In this document: positions 1 through 5,367 of the stretch, piece after piece
Layout: the number at the start of each line of letters is the position of its first letter
Numbering within the stretch: position 1 is the stretch's first letter
From: Terriglobales bacterium
Lineage (GTDB): Bacteria; Acidobacteriota; Terriglobia; Terriglobales; Acidobacteriaceae
DNA: 5,472 nucleotides
Assembly (NCBI GenBank): GCA_019241735.1
Contig: JAFAWN010000310.1
Span: forward strand, 1 to 5,472
Reading direction: 5' to 3'
Notes under the pieces: model-generated
What the model was told of the DNA's origin: nothing
Databases searched by the model: none
Seen by the model: only the letters and a program-made list of their open reading frames with translations
Translations under genes and position numbers: made by a program

Positions 1-125
1 AGTCCGGTGCCGGTTTTAATCCAGTCCTGCGCAGAGCAGGTCGATGCCAAGGGAAAAGCCGCGATCAGGAGGAAAAATATTGAGGAGAATAATTTAGTGA
101 CGCGATCCAGCTTGTAACGATGCAT
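1..125 (-). CDS. tolB: Tol-Pal system beta-propeller protein TolB, N-terminal fragment (cut by left edge)
   Basis: Too short for a routine ORF caller. The minus strand from an ATG at 125-123 stays open to the window edge (41 codons plus 2 bases). The translation begins MHRYKLDRVTK, followed by a hydrophobic core (residues 12-28, LFSSIFFLLIAAFPLAS) and a signal-peptidase-like site at about C30-S-A32 before QDWIKTGTG. The mature start 'DWIKTGTGL' resembles what I recall of TolB from Acidobacteriota, where a short segment precedes the amino-terminal TolB domain. TolB is a periplasmic six-bladed propeller that binds Pal and is contacted by the TolA arm. The start lies 39 bases after the stop of the TonB-like gene, in the expected tolQ-tolR-tolA-tolB order. 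The Shine-Dalgarno is weak: only a purine-rich AGAAAGATCGAG stretch upstream. The identification rests mainly on context and the short N-terminus; the propeller is outside the window. Confidence 0.8.
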   Translation of the reverse strand, partial: MHRYKLDRVTKLFSSIFFLLIAAFPLASTCSAQDWIKTGTG

Positions 126-164
126 ATTAGAAACTCGATCTTTCTAAATTTCTTAAAGGTTCAG

Positions 165-956
165 CTATTTCTTGTAATCAAACCAGAATTCCACAGAGAC
201 CTTGCTCCCAGAATAGTCTGAGGGAAGCGGCCCAAAAGTATCAATGCGCTGTAGCGCGCGAACAGCTGATTGATCGAGCGAAGGAACTCCGCTGGACTGC
301 TCGAGTCGCACGTTCTGCGGCCTTCCGTCGCGCATCACATCGAACTGTATGTAAACTCTTTTAGACTCGGCAATCCGCGAATCCACCTCATACTTTAGCC
401 AGTTTTCCGAAACCTTCTGCTGCACCACACGGACGTACCAGGCATAACGGGTGCCAAAGTCGCCGGAGCCTCCAGTGAATCCGAAACCGCCCTTGGCGCC
501 GGGAACGCTGAAAGCTCCATAGGGCCCACTGACCGGCCCTCCCTGCCCAAATGGCACGAGATTGGCCTGCTCCACTGGATGGGGCGCAGCTTTTTGCGGG
601 ACGGATGCAACCTGGGGCTTTACCTTCGGTTTAACTTTCGATTCTTTTTCTGGAATTGGAATCGCATCCGGTTCCTTGACAATCGGCTGCGGCAGAGTCT
701 GAGACAATCCTTTCGACTCATTGGCCAGGACATTTTGTGTGGGCGCTGGATTAGTGGGCAGCGGAATGTTACTCACCAGCGACACGCCGATGGCCTCGCC
801 CCCGCCGCCCTGCCCCCAGTCGGATTTGTTCCCCCCCTGCACAAAGATGGCATAAGAAAGGATCGACGCAACGATCGCGACGTGGAGGACGGCGGACCAG
901 GCCAGCGGCCGCGTCCATTCGCCGTGCTCGAAAAATATCTCAGGGTTGGCTGCCAT
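165..956 (-). CDS. TonB-family energy transducer in the TolA position
   Basis: Inner-membrane-anchored, periplasm-spanning protein that passes TolQ/TolR motor energy to outer-membrane partners. The chosen ATG at 956-954 gives 263 aa. A GTG at 983 would add nine residues (MLSLNRCTL), but these would only lengthen the overlap with tolR. Residues 17-39 form the single membrane helix and contain the S21-x3-H25 pair, which matches the SxxxH motif that TonB and TolA use to contact ExbB/ExbD or TolQ/TolR. Glycine-rich stretches (about 41-54 and 131-168) flank a Pro/Lys/Glu-rich linker (about 70-130) typical of the periplasm-crossing arm. Residues 171-263 form a TonB C-terminal domain: amphipathic helix YVRVVQQKVSENW, strands VYIQFDVMRDG, the SGVPSLDQSAVRAL helix, and the terminal strand VSVEFWFDYKK. 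The start lies inside tolR with no clear Shine-Dalgarno, so translational coupling is likely. Operon position says TolA role; the domain says TonB family. Which partner it serves is inference. Confidence 0.92.
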   Translation of the reverse strand: MAANPEIFFEHGEWTRPLAWSAVLHVAIVASILSYAIFVQGGNKSDWGQGGGGEAIGVSLVSNIPLPTNPAPTQNVLANESKGLSQTLPQPIVKEPDAIPIPEKESKVKPKVKPQVASVPQKAAPHPVEQANLVPFGQGGPVSGPYGAFSVPGAKGGFGFTGGSGDFGTRYAWYVRVVQQKVSENWLKYEVDSRIAESKRVYIQFDVMRDGRPQNVRLEQSSGVPSLDQSAVRALQRIDTFGPLPSDYSGSKVSVEFWFDYKK

Positions 957-1368
957 TAGGGTGCAGCGGTTGAGTGACAACACTCACGTTACTTACTCCA
1001 GATTGCTTGACCGCATCCATCACGGTCGCGAATGCGCCGAAGGGAACTTCTTCATCGGCGCGAACGAAAATTGACTGATGCTGGGGGTCGCGGATCTTCT
1101 GCCGCAATTGCGCACCGATCTCGTTGATATTTATGGGGTCGTTGCCTAGAAAGACCCGCTGTTGCCGGTTGATGCTGATGACGAGGCGCTCCTCAGTAAT
1201 CTCCTTGACAGTCCTTGTCTTCGGTACATTCACCTCAATTCCCGACTGAAGTACGGGCGCAGTAACCATAAAAATAATTAGCAACACCAGGACCACGTCC
1301 ACCAGAGGGGTAATGTTGATGTCGCTGAGAGATGTCTGAGTACGGCCGTTTGCCGCGGTAAAAGCCAT
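940..1368 (-). CDS. tolR: Biopolymer transport protein TolR (ExbD/TolR family)
   Basis: Stator/plug partner of TolQ in the proton-motive-force-driven Tol motor of the inner membrane. The protein has 142 aa, the usual family length. A short cytoplasmic N-terminus (residues 1-19, ending SDINITPLVD) leads into one membrane helix at about 22-42. D24 in the LVDVVLVLLIIFMVTAP segment is the conserved proton-carrying aspartate, equivalent to D23 of E. coli TolR and D25 of ExbD. The rest (about 43-142) is the periplasmic domain, with the VNVPKT, LVISINRQQRVFLG and IFVRADEEVPFGAFATVMDAVKQSG elements seen across ExbD/TolR. The ATG overlaps the tolQ stop as TAATG (one shared base), and an AGGTG Shine-Dalgarno at 1377-1381 lies 8 bases upstream inside the end of tolQ. 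ExbD is the alternative name; the tolB-like gene downstream favours TolR. Confidence 0.95.
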   Translation of the reverse strand: MAFTAANGRTQTSLSDINITPLVDVVLVLLIIFMVTAPVLQSGIEVNVPKTRTVKEITEERLVISINRQQRVFLGNDPININEIGAQLRQKIRDPQHQSIFVRADEEVPFGAFATVMDAVKQSGVSNVSVVTQPLHPNGSQP

Positions 1369-2102
1369 TAACGCAGCACCTGTGGAATTTCGGCATCACG
1401 ATAAGCGGCGGCTTGCGCAGGGTGCGGGCGCTCGACGGCGTTCAGCATTTCGAGTGCGAAATCATCCCCGCGGGAGGCAAACTCCCGTATCGAGCTTCCG
1501 ATTAAATTGTAGGCAATCACGGCGGGTATGGCGGCCGCCAAACCAGCCGCAGTTGTGATCAGCGCCTCGGAAATTCCAGGCGCCACCGCCCGCAACGTCG
1601 CCGCGCCTGCGGTGCCAAGCCCGTGGAACGCATCAATGATTCCCCAGACTGTACCGAACAGGCCAATGAATGGCGTAACTGCGCCGGTAATAGCTAGCCA
1701 GGGAAGATTGCGCTCGAGCCGAGTCATCTCTTCGCTGGCGGCAATTTGCATGGCGCGTTGAACGGCAGTTGGATTCCTCACCATGCCACCCGAAACCGCG
1801 CCCTGCCGCCGGTATTCTTCAAAGCCGCCTTCAAAAATTCCGACCAAAGGGCTAGGGCGAAACTGTTCCGCGACCGCGCCGACATCCTGAAGCCGCTGTG
1901 CCTTGCGAAACGCGCGCACGAAGCGGCCGCTCTGCACCCGTCCACGGCGCAACAGACTCCACTTGGACAGGATGATGGCCCAGGAAATCAGGCTGAAAAG
2001 AAGGAGGAGGACAAGCACAACCCTGGCGACGGCACCAGTTTCACTGAACAAATCAAATACTTGGCCGTTATCTATCGTTGCCAACGGAATCCAAAAGGGC
2101 AT
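1368..2102 (-). CDS. tolQ: Tol-Pal system motor protein TolQ (MotA/TolQ/ExbB proton channel family)
   Basis: Inner-membrane channel subunit that forms the pentameric proton-driven motor with TolR. The protein has 244 aa, typical for TolQ/ExbB. TM1 lies at about residues 24-46 (VARVVLVLLLLFSLISWAI), followed by a long cytoplasmic loop rich in Arg/Glu (47-132). TM2 at about 134-157 contains the family signature PFIGLFGTVWGI, and TM3 at about 174-202 contains APGISEALITTAAGLAAAIPAVIAYN. T151 (in LFGTVWG) and T184 (in ALITTA) align with the polar channel threonines T145 and T178 of E. coli TolQ. The ATG at 2102-2100 is preceded by a short CAGGTA motif, and an in-frame TAA lies just upstream, so no longer start is likely. 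It is the first gene of the minus-strand operon. The TM2/TM3 segments resemble E. coli TolQ more than ExbB, and the tolB-like gene downstream supports TolQ. Confidence 0.95.
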   Translation of the reverse strand: MPFWIPLATIDNGQVFDLFSETGAVARVVLVLLLLFSLISWAIILSKWSLLRRGRVQSGRFVRAFRKAQRLQDVGAVAEQFRPSPLVGIFEGGFEEYRRQGAVSGGMVRNPTAVQRAMQIAASEEMTRLERNLPWLAITGAVTPFIGLFGTVWGIIDAFHGLGTAGAATLRAVAPGISEALITTAAGLAAAIPAVIAYNLIGSSIREFASRGDDFALEMLNAVERPHPAQAAAYRDAEIPQVLR

Positions 2103-2256
2103 GAGTACCTGATCGAATTATAAAGCAACATATGGACTAACCTGCTCGGTGAATCCCATGTAGTAACAATCCGGTATTTCATGTACTCGCGCAGTAGGCT
2201 AGGTCGCATCTTATAAACGTACAAAACAGCGAGGAGCGAAATCTCAAGGAGGTGTT
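2103..2256. promoter_or_regulatory. Divergent intergenic region between tolQ and the PRC-barrel gene
   Basis: This 154-base non-coding region must contain the promoters of both the Tol operon (minus) and the PRC-barrel gene (plus). On the minus strand a perfect TATAAT occurs at 2122-2117, only about 15 bases from the tolQ start. If used as a -10 box it would give a nearly leaderless mRNA, and I see no good -35 at 16-18 bases. On the plus strand TATAAA at 2212-2217 is a possible -10 for the PRC gene, giving a leader of about 33 bases, again without a clear -35. A CATGTA hexamer occurs twice on the plus strand (about 2157 and 2180). The promoter assignments are guesses from weak matches. Confidence 0.35.
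2246..2254 (+). promoter_or_regulatory. Very strong Shine-Dalgarno for the PRC-barrel gene
   Basis: AAGGAGGTG lies immediately before ATG 2257, with 4 bases between GGAGG and the start codon. It is close to a full anti-Shine-Dalgarno complement and is the strongest ribosome binding site in the window. It fixes the start codon and suggests high translation of this gene. Confidence 0.85.
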
Positions 2257-2919
2257 ATGGCGCACTATGGCACTTTGCGCGATTTTAGTTTCCCTGCGGC
2301 CGAAGCCGCGGATGACATCCGAGGTTCAACCCTATACGGACGGGACAACGAGAAGCTTGGCAGGATTGAGGATGTAATCTTCGATCATGCGAGCGGTGAA
2401 ATCCGCTATCTAATAGTTGACGCAGGCGGCTGGCTGAAGAGCAAGAAGTTTATTGTCCCACCACAGCAACTGCGTTCATCCACCACCCACAAGAATGATT
2501 TCTCCGTGGACTTCAGCAAGGAGCAGATCGAAAATTTCCCAGCGTACGACGAAGGCGCTATTGCGTCTGATGAGAGCTGGCGTGATTACGAAGGCCGCTA
2601 CCAGGAGTCGTGGATCAGTCATCCTATTTTGCACCGTGAAGGTAGCGACCGTAGCATCACTCCTACGGCGAGGGAGATGCCGGCGGAGCCGGGATCGATC
2701 GGGAGCCAGATCAGTCGCGAGCAGAATCAGGCGCTTACTGCGGAGAGAATAGTCCCCGCCGGCGCCGACGTAGTGGCAATCAGTAGTTCAGCGTCGGGGA
2801 TTGGCGGGCGCTGGTCCACGTTTGAAGACAGGCTGCGGACCCGCCGTAAGGATATTATCGATCGGTGCGTGACCTGCGCGGCACAGCAACCAGTTGAGCC
2901 CGGGCGAAAGGCAGGCTAG
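2257..2919 (+). CDS. PRC-barrel domain protein with extended C-terminal tail
   Basis: 220-aa soluble protein with no signal peptide or membrane segment. Residues about 19-92 form a PRC-barrel domain: DDIRGSTLYGRDNEKLGRIEDVIFD, then GEIRYLIVDAGGWLKSKKFIVPPQQL, then the DFSVDFSKEQIENFPAYD strand. The family has been linked to protein-RNA and protein-protein contacts (RimM, photosynthetic reaction centre H subunit), and free-standing copies are of unknown role, often near stress genes. Residues 99-180 look low in order and polar. The last 45 residues (about 176-220) hold a short charged block, GGRWSTFEDRLRTRRKDIIDR, followed by a C204-x-x-C207 pair. The start is fixed by the AAGGAGGTG motif. The gene is monocistronic, divergent from tolQ and convergent with the DUF2383 gene. 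Domain call is firm; function is unknown. Confidence 0.9.
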   Translation: MAHYGTLRDFSFPAAEAADDIRGSTLYGRDNEKLGRIEDVIFDHASGEIRYLIVDAGGWLKSKKFIVPPQQLRSSTTHKNDFSVDFSKEQIENFPAYDEGAIASDESWRDYEGRYQESWISHPILHREGSDRSITPTAREMPAEPGSIGSQISREQNQALTAERIVPAGADVVAISSSASGIGGRWSTFEDRLRTRRKDIIDRCVTCAAQQPVEPGRKAG

Positions 2920-2920
2920 A

Positions 2921-3002
2921 GGCCGGCAGCACTTACGGCCGCTCGGATTTCCCAACTCATCGCTGTGAAGCAAGTGGGGCGTGAAACAAGTTGGGAAACC
3001 CG
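2921..3002. terminator. Inverted repeats between convergent genes, possible bidirectional terminator
   Basis: The 98-base gap between the convergent PRC-barrel and DUF2383 genes has two inverted repeats. The first is a 5-bp GC stem, GGCCG (2921-2925) with CGGCC (2936-2940), and a 10-base loop starting one base after the PRC stop. The second is a perfect 10-bp stem, TTTCCCAACT (2948-2957) with AGTTGGGAAA (2989-2998), extendable by a few G-C pairs across a bulge, with a 31-base loop. Neither is followed by a clear T-run, so a classical Rho-independent mechanism is doubtful. Location between two 3' ends is the main support. Confidence 0.4.
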
Positions 3003-3017
3003 ATCAGTTGCGCGTGA

Positions 3018-3467
3018 CTAGGCTGCCAGCTGATCCCTCATCGACCGGACTTTGTCGTGAGCGCTCAGAACGCTTTGGGCCTGTCGCTGAATAATAGTTT
3101 CGAGGCTGGCGTCAAGTTTGCGGTCTGCGATTGCGTCTTCGTAAACCTTCTTGGCATTGTCCTCGCCCTGCTCGACCGAATCCAGGATGGATTTGTCTCC
3201 GCCGCCGAGGTTTGCTTTGGTATCAATCCATGCGCGGTGCAGCGCAGCTGAAACCGATCCTGACTCCTTCTTCTCACTGGGGCGGAGTTTCGACAGCTCG
3301 GATTGCAGCTCCGTGGCGAACTTTCCGCGCTCCGCACTCTGCTTCTCAAAATAAGTCTTAAGATCCGGGCGCTTCACATGCTCAGCGGCGGTGCGATACC
3401 CATTTTCACCGTCTCTGCAGGTTTCGATCAGTTTCTCCAAAACACCGATTGCGTCATTCTCATTCAT
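3018..3467 (-). CDS. PA2169-type four-helix-bundle protein (DUF2383, ferritin-like)
   Basis: 149-aa soluble, almost wholly helical protein with no signal peptide. It opens MNENDAIGVLEKLIETCRDGENGYRTAAEHV, the recognisable N-terminus of the DUF2383/PA2169 family, which is assigned to the ferritin-like fold. Four predicted helices lie at about 3-31, 34-62, 71-112 and 117-147. Candidate acidic ligands include E21, E29, E46 and the E100/E102 area, but I cannot confirm a complete di-iron site. The ATG at 3467-3465 has a GGAGG Shine-Dalgarno at 3480-3476 with an 8-base spacer. It is monocistronic, divergent from the NTF2-like gene and convergent with the PRC-barrel gene. Family members turn up near general-stress genes; no biochemical function is established that I know of. 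Confidence 0.9.
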   Translation of the reverse strand: MNENDAIGVLEKLIETCRDGENGYRTAAEHVKRPDLKTYFEKQSAERGKFATELQSELSKLRPSEKKESGSVSAALHRAWIDTKANLGGGDKSILDSVEQGEDNAKKVYEDAIADRKLDASLETIIQRQAQSVLSAHDKVRSMRDQLAA

Positions 3468-3595
3468 GATTTAAGCCTCCGGCGATGAGATGCGGTTATT
3501 TCAATCCCGTTTGTATTGTTCCCGGAGATAGGTTCCCATCCTCTTCAGGTGCATGCATTTCCAGTTCTGTTACCATTCTTTGAAGGCGGGAGATT
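3468..3595. promoter_or_regulatory. Divergent intergenic region between the DUF2383 and NTF2-like genes
   Basis: 128 bases that must hold both promoters. On the minus strand the hexamer GGGAAC occurs twice in the same orientation (3523-3518 and 3537-3532, 14 bases apart). GGAAC is a common -35 core of ECF sigma-factor promoters, so one copy could drive the DUF2383 gene, but no matching -10 is obvious. Each gene has its own Shine-Dalgarno at its end of this region (GGAGG on the minus strand, GCGGGAG just before ATG 3596 on the plus strand). Promoter location is unresolved. Confidence 0.3.
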
Positions 3596-4072
3596 ATGAA
3601 GCGACTCTTATTATTTTGCTTGCTAGGGACAACGCTGGTTGGATTGTTGCCGGCGCAGAAGGCCCCAGCCACCTCCGGGAACAAAAGCGAGGCAGCAGTT
3701 ATCAGTGCAGTCACCCAAGTGGTCGCCGCGTTCAACGATCGCGGTCCTGTGACCCTGCTTTTTACCAAGGATGCGGATTACGTAGACGCTCAAGGGGTGT
3801 GGATTAAAGGTATCGATGAGATCGAGCCCGCGCGCCAGCACCAGTTTGCAACCGACTTGAAGGCTGCGCATGCAACAGTAAAGGATGTAAAGGTCCGATT
3901 ATTAAAGCCGGATGTCGCGATAGCTCACGTAACCTGCGAGGTCAGCGGAATGTTGAGCGCCAACCAGGAGACATTGCCTCCGCATAATGAATTGAGCACT
4001 TTGGTGCTGGTTAAACAAAAGGGCAAATGGCTGGTCGCTTCTGTTCAAGAGGCACACGGCACGGAACGCTAG
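3596..4072 (+). CDS. Exported NTF2-like protein (SgcJ/EcaC or DUF4440 type)
   Basis: 158-aa small protein. Residues 1-20 are a signal peptide (MKRLLLFCLLGTTLVGLLPA, cleavage likely before Q21). The mature part (about 30-158) has the alpha+beta pattern of a SnoaL/NTF2-like fold: an opening helix EAAVISAVTQVVAAFNDR, the VTLLFTKDADYVDAQGVWIKGIDEI segment typical of SgcJ/EcaC and DUF4440 proteins (dipping into the cone-shaped pocket), a helix ARQHQFATDL, then strands VKDVKVRLLKPDVAIAHVTCEVSG and a terminal hairpin STLVLVKQKGKWLVASVQEAHG. Family members range from enzymes to ligand binders, so no reaction can be assigned. The start is supported by GCGGGAG and by the signal peptide. It stands alone, with a palindrome right after its stop. 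Confidence 0.85.
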   Translation: MKRLLLFCLLGTTLVGLLPAQKAPATSGNKSEAAVISAVTQVVAAFNDRGPVTLLFTKDADYVDAQGVWIKGIDEIEPARQHQFATDLKAAHATVKDVKVRLLKPDVAIAHVTCEVSGMLSANQETLPPHNELSTLVLVKQKGKWLVASVQEAHGTER

Positions 4073-4086
4073 TCACAAATTTGTGA
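4073..4086. repeat. Perfect 14-bp palindrome after the NTF2-like gene
   Basis: TCACAAATTTGTGA begins at the base after the TAG stop (4070-4072) and reads identically on both strands. The half-site TCACAAA is the size bound by a dimeric helix-turn-helix regulator, but the arrangement is the reverse of a CRP site (TGTGA-N6-TCACA). As RNA it could fold into only a short AU-rich hairpin. Roughly one such palindrome per several windows of this size is expected by chance, so function is uncertain. Confidence 0.3.
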
Positions 4087-4123
4087 TCCCTGAAATTGTC
4101 CCGAAACCTCGGCCATTTTAAAC

Positions 4124-4160
4124 CGCGCGCCTATGGCTCTCCGCTCGCGCGTCGTGTTTT
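4124..4160 (+). terminator. Possible Rho-independent terminator of the NTF2-like gene
   Basis: A 6-bp all-GC stem, CGCGCG (4124-4129) with CGCGCG (4146-4151), has a 16-base loop and is followed by TCGTGTTTT ending in four T (4157-4160). It lies about 50 bases after the stop of the NTF2-like gene and about 100 bases before the DUF481 gene. The stem is short and the T-run is weak and offset, so this is a tentative call. Confidence 0.3.
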
Positions 4161-4259
4161 CGGTTCATAGATTCCCGAGGTGCGTAGGTTTTGTGGGGGA
4201 GATATCTCGCGTTTATGAGAAGCTGGCATCCTATAAATAAACATTGGAGCTTAAAAATC
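4161..4259 (+). promoter_or_regulatory. Leader and probable promoter region of the DUF481 gene
   Basis: Non-coding stretch before ATG 4260. Two weak promoter options are visible: TTGTGG (4191-4196) with TATGAG (4214-4219) at a 17-base spacing, and a lone TATAAA at 4232-4237. A GGAG Shine-Dalgarno at 4246-4249 lies 10 bases before ATG 4260. It decides the start in favour of 4260 over an in-frame TTG at 4191 that would add 23 residues in front of the signal peptide. Confidence 0.35.
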
Positions 4260-5303
4260 ATGCGAATCCTGGCGACGTTGCTTCCGCTCTTTTTATGTTC
4301 TTTATCGGTTGCTGACCAGATCGTCTTAACCAACGGAGACAGGCTTAGCGGCAGCATCGTAAAGTCCGACGACAAGGTTTTGATCCTTAAGACAGAGTTC
4401 GCGGGCGAGGTCACTGTGCAATGGCCTGCAATACAAGAGATACACTCAACGCAATCATTGCATGTAATAGAGAAAAGCGGAGAGACTGTTGCGGGCACCC
4501 TGACGACAGTTGACGAAACAATAGCGGTGACCACATCAGGCAAAGGCACGGTGAATGTTCCCCGGAGTGAGGTAACGGGATTGCGGAATGATGCGCAGGA
4601 GGCCGATTACGAGAAATCACTACATCCAGGATTATTGCAAGGTTGGGTAGGCGGGGCCAATGTTGGTTTTGCCCTGACCCGCGGCAACAGTCAAACCAAG
4701 AATCTTTCCCTGGCTTTTACCGGCGACCGCAAAACCCTGCATGACGAAATCGCGCTGTATACGAACAGCGTCTACGCTTCCAATGATGCACGCGGGGCGG
4801 TGCCGGGCGTAACTGCGAATGCCACCCAGGGCGGAGCACGCTACAGCCGCAATCTCACTCCGCGTCTCTTTGCATATGGCAGCGCCGATTTTCAAACTGA
4901 TGCGCTGCAGTCATTGAATCTGCGCTCCGTCCTCGGGGCCGGGTTGGGCTGGCACATGATCAACAACAGCCGGACAACGCTCGATCTGTTAGGTGGCTTG
5001 AATTACACCCGCGAAAGTTATGTAGCGGTCAAGCGCAACTTCGCGGGCTTAACTTTGGGCGAGGAATTCACGCATAAGCTCGCGAGCTCAACCGTGCTGG
5101 CCCAAAAGTTGTATTTCTATCCTGACCTCAGCCAGACGGGCGAATATCGCGGGACTTTTAACTTCGGCACGGTCACTAAATTAAGTAAATGGCTGGGATG
5201 GCAAAACGCATTCGGCGATATCTATGTAACCAATCCGCCCGCTGGGAAGAAGCAGAATGACATTTTATTGACCACGGGCCTCAATATTGCTTTTACTCAC
5301 TAG
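4260..5303 (+). CDS. DUF481 family outer-membrane beta-barrel protein with two N-terminal repeats
   Basis: 347-aa exported protein. Residues 1-18 are a signal peptide (MRILATLLPLFLCSLSVA, cleavage before DQ). Residues 21-61 and 68-108 are two related beta-rich units: QIVLTNGDRLSGSIVKSDD...VTVQWPAIQEI, and HVIEKSGETVAGTLTTVDE...VNVPRSEVTGL. Each follows the pattern of a strand, G-(D/E)-x-(L/V)-x-G turn, strand and a closing (V/I)x(V/W) strand, like a small SH3/Sm-like barrel. From about 125 to 347 (GWVGGANVGFALTRGNSQTKNLSLAF onward) alternating hydrophobic strands with N/D turns match the DUF481 barrel (YdiY-like). It ends GLNIAFTH, with a near-terminal Phe. The barrel likely sits in the outer membrane; ligand or channel activity is unknown. 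The gene appears monocistronic, followed by a GC hairpin. Confidence 0.88.
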   Translation: MRILATLLPLFLCSLSVADQIVLTNGDRLSGSIVKSDDKVLILKTEFAGEVTVQWPAIQEIHSTQSLHVIEKSGETVAGTLTTVDETIAVTTSGKGTVNVPRSEVTGLRNDAQEADYEKSLHPGLLQGWVGGANVGFALTRGNSQTKNLSLAFTGDRKTLHDEIALYTNSVYASNDARGAVPGVTANATQGGARYSRNLTPRLFAYGSADFQTDALQSLNLRSVLGAGLGWHMINNSRTTLDLLGGLNYTRESYVAVKRNFAGLTLGEEFTHKLASSTVLAQKLYFYPDLSQTGEYRGTFNFGTVTKLSKWLGWQNAFGDIYVTNPPAGKKQNDILLTTGLNIAFTH

Positions 5304-5322
5304 CCGCTGGGACAAATAGCTA

Positions 5323-5350
5323 CGGCGTGCGTTTGTGTTACCACACGCCG
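5323..5350 (+). terminator. GC-rich hairpin after the DUF481 gene
   Basis: A perfect 7-bp stem, CGGCGTG (5323-5329) with CACGCCG (5344-5350), and a 14-base loop begin 20 bases after the DUF481 stop. No T-run follows on the plus strand; the minus-strand side is followed by TAGCTATTTGTC, slightly U-rich. Position suggests transcription termination or 3'-end protection of the DUF481 mRNA. Confidence 0.45.
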
Positions 5351-5367
5351 AATACCACCGGCCATTT

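Noticed and set aside
579..959. 126-codon open frame on the plus strand
   Set aside because: It lies antisense within the TonB-like gene, its translation is Arg/Phe-rich and family-less, and the minus-strand protein has clear domain structure.
1528..2123. Three plus-strand open frames antisense to tolQ (1528-1761, 1746-2123, 1903-2112)
   Set aside because: All are shadows of the GC-rich tolQ coding frame; translations are low in recognisable structure and none has a supporting ribosome binding site.
3057..3488. Several plus- and minus-strand frames overlapping the DUF2383 gene
   Set aside because: The 3018-3467 minus-strand frame has a strong Shine-Dalgarno and a recognisable helical family; the others are overlapping-frame artefacts.
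4073..4086. CRP/FNR binding site
   Set aside because: The half-sites face the wrong way (TCACA...TGTGA) and lack the required 6-base spacer arrangement.
4191..4259. Longer DUF481 start at TTG 4191
   Set aside because: It would place 23 residues before a well-formed signal peptide; ATG 4260 has a GGAG at proper spacing.
4118..4549. 143-codon minus-strand frame over the start of the DUF481 gene
   Set aside because: Composition is Cys/Ser-rich and unlike a real protein, and it conflicts with a clear signal peptide and repeat structure on the plus strand.
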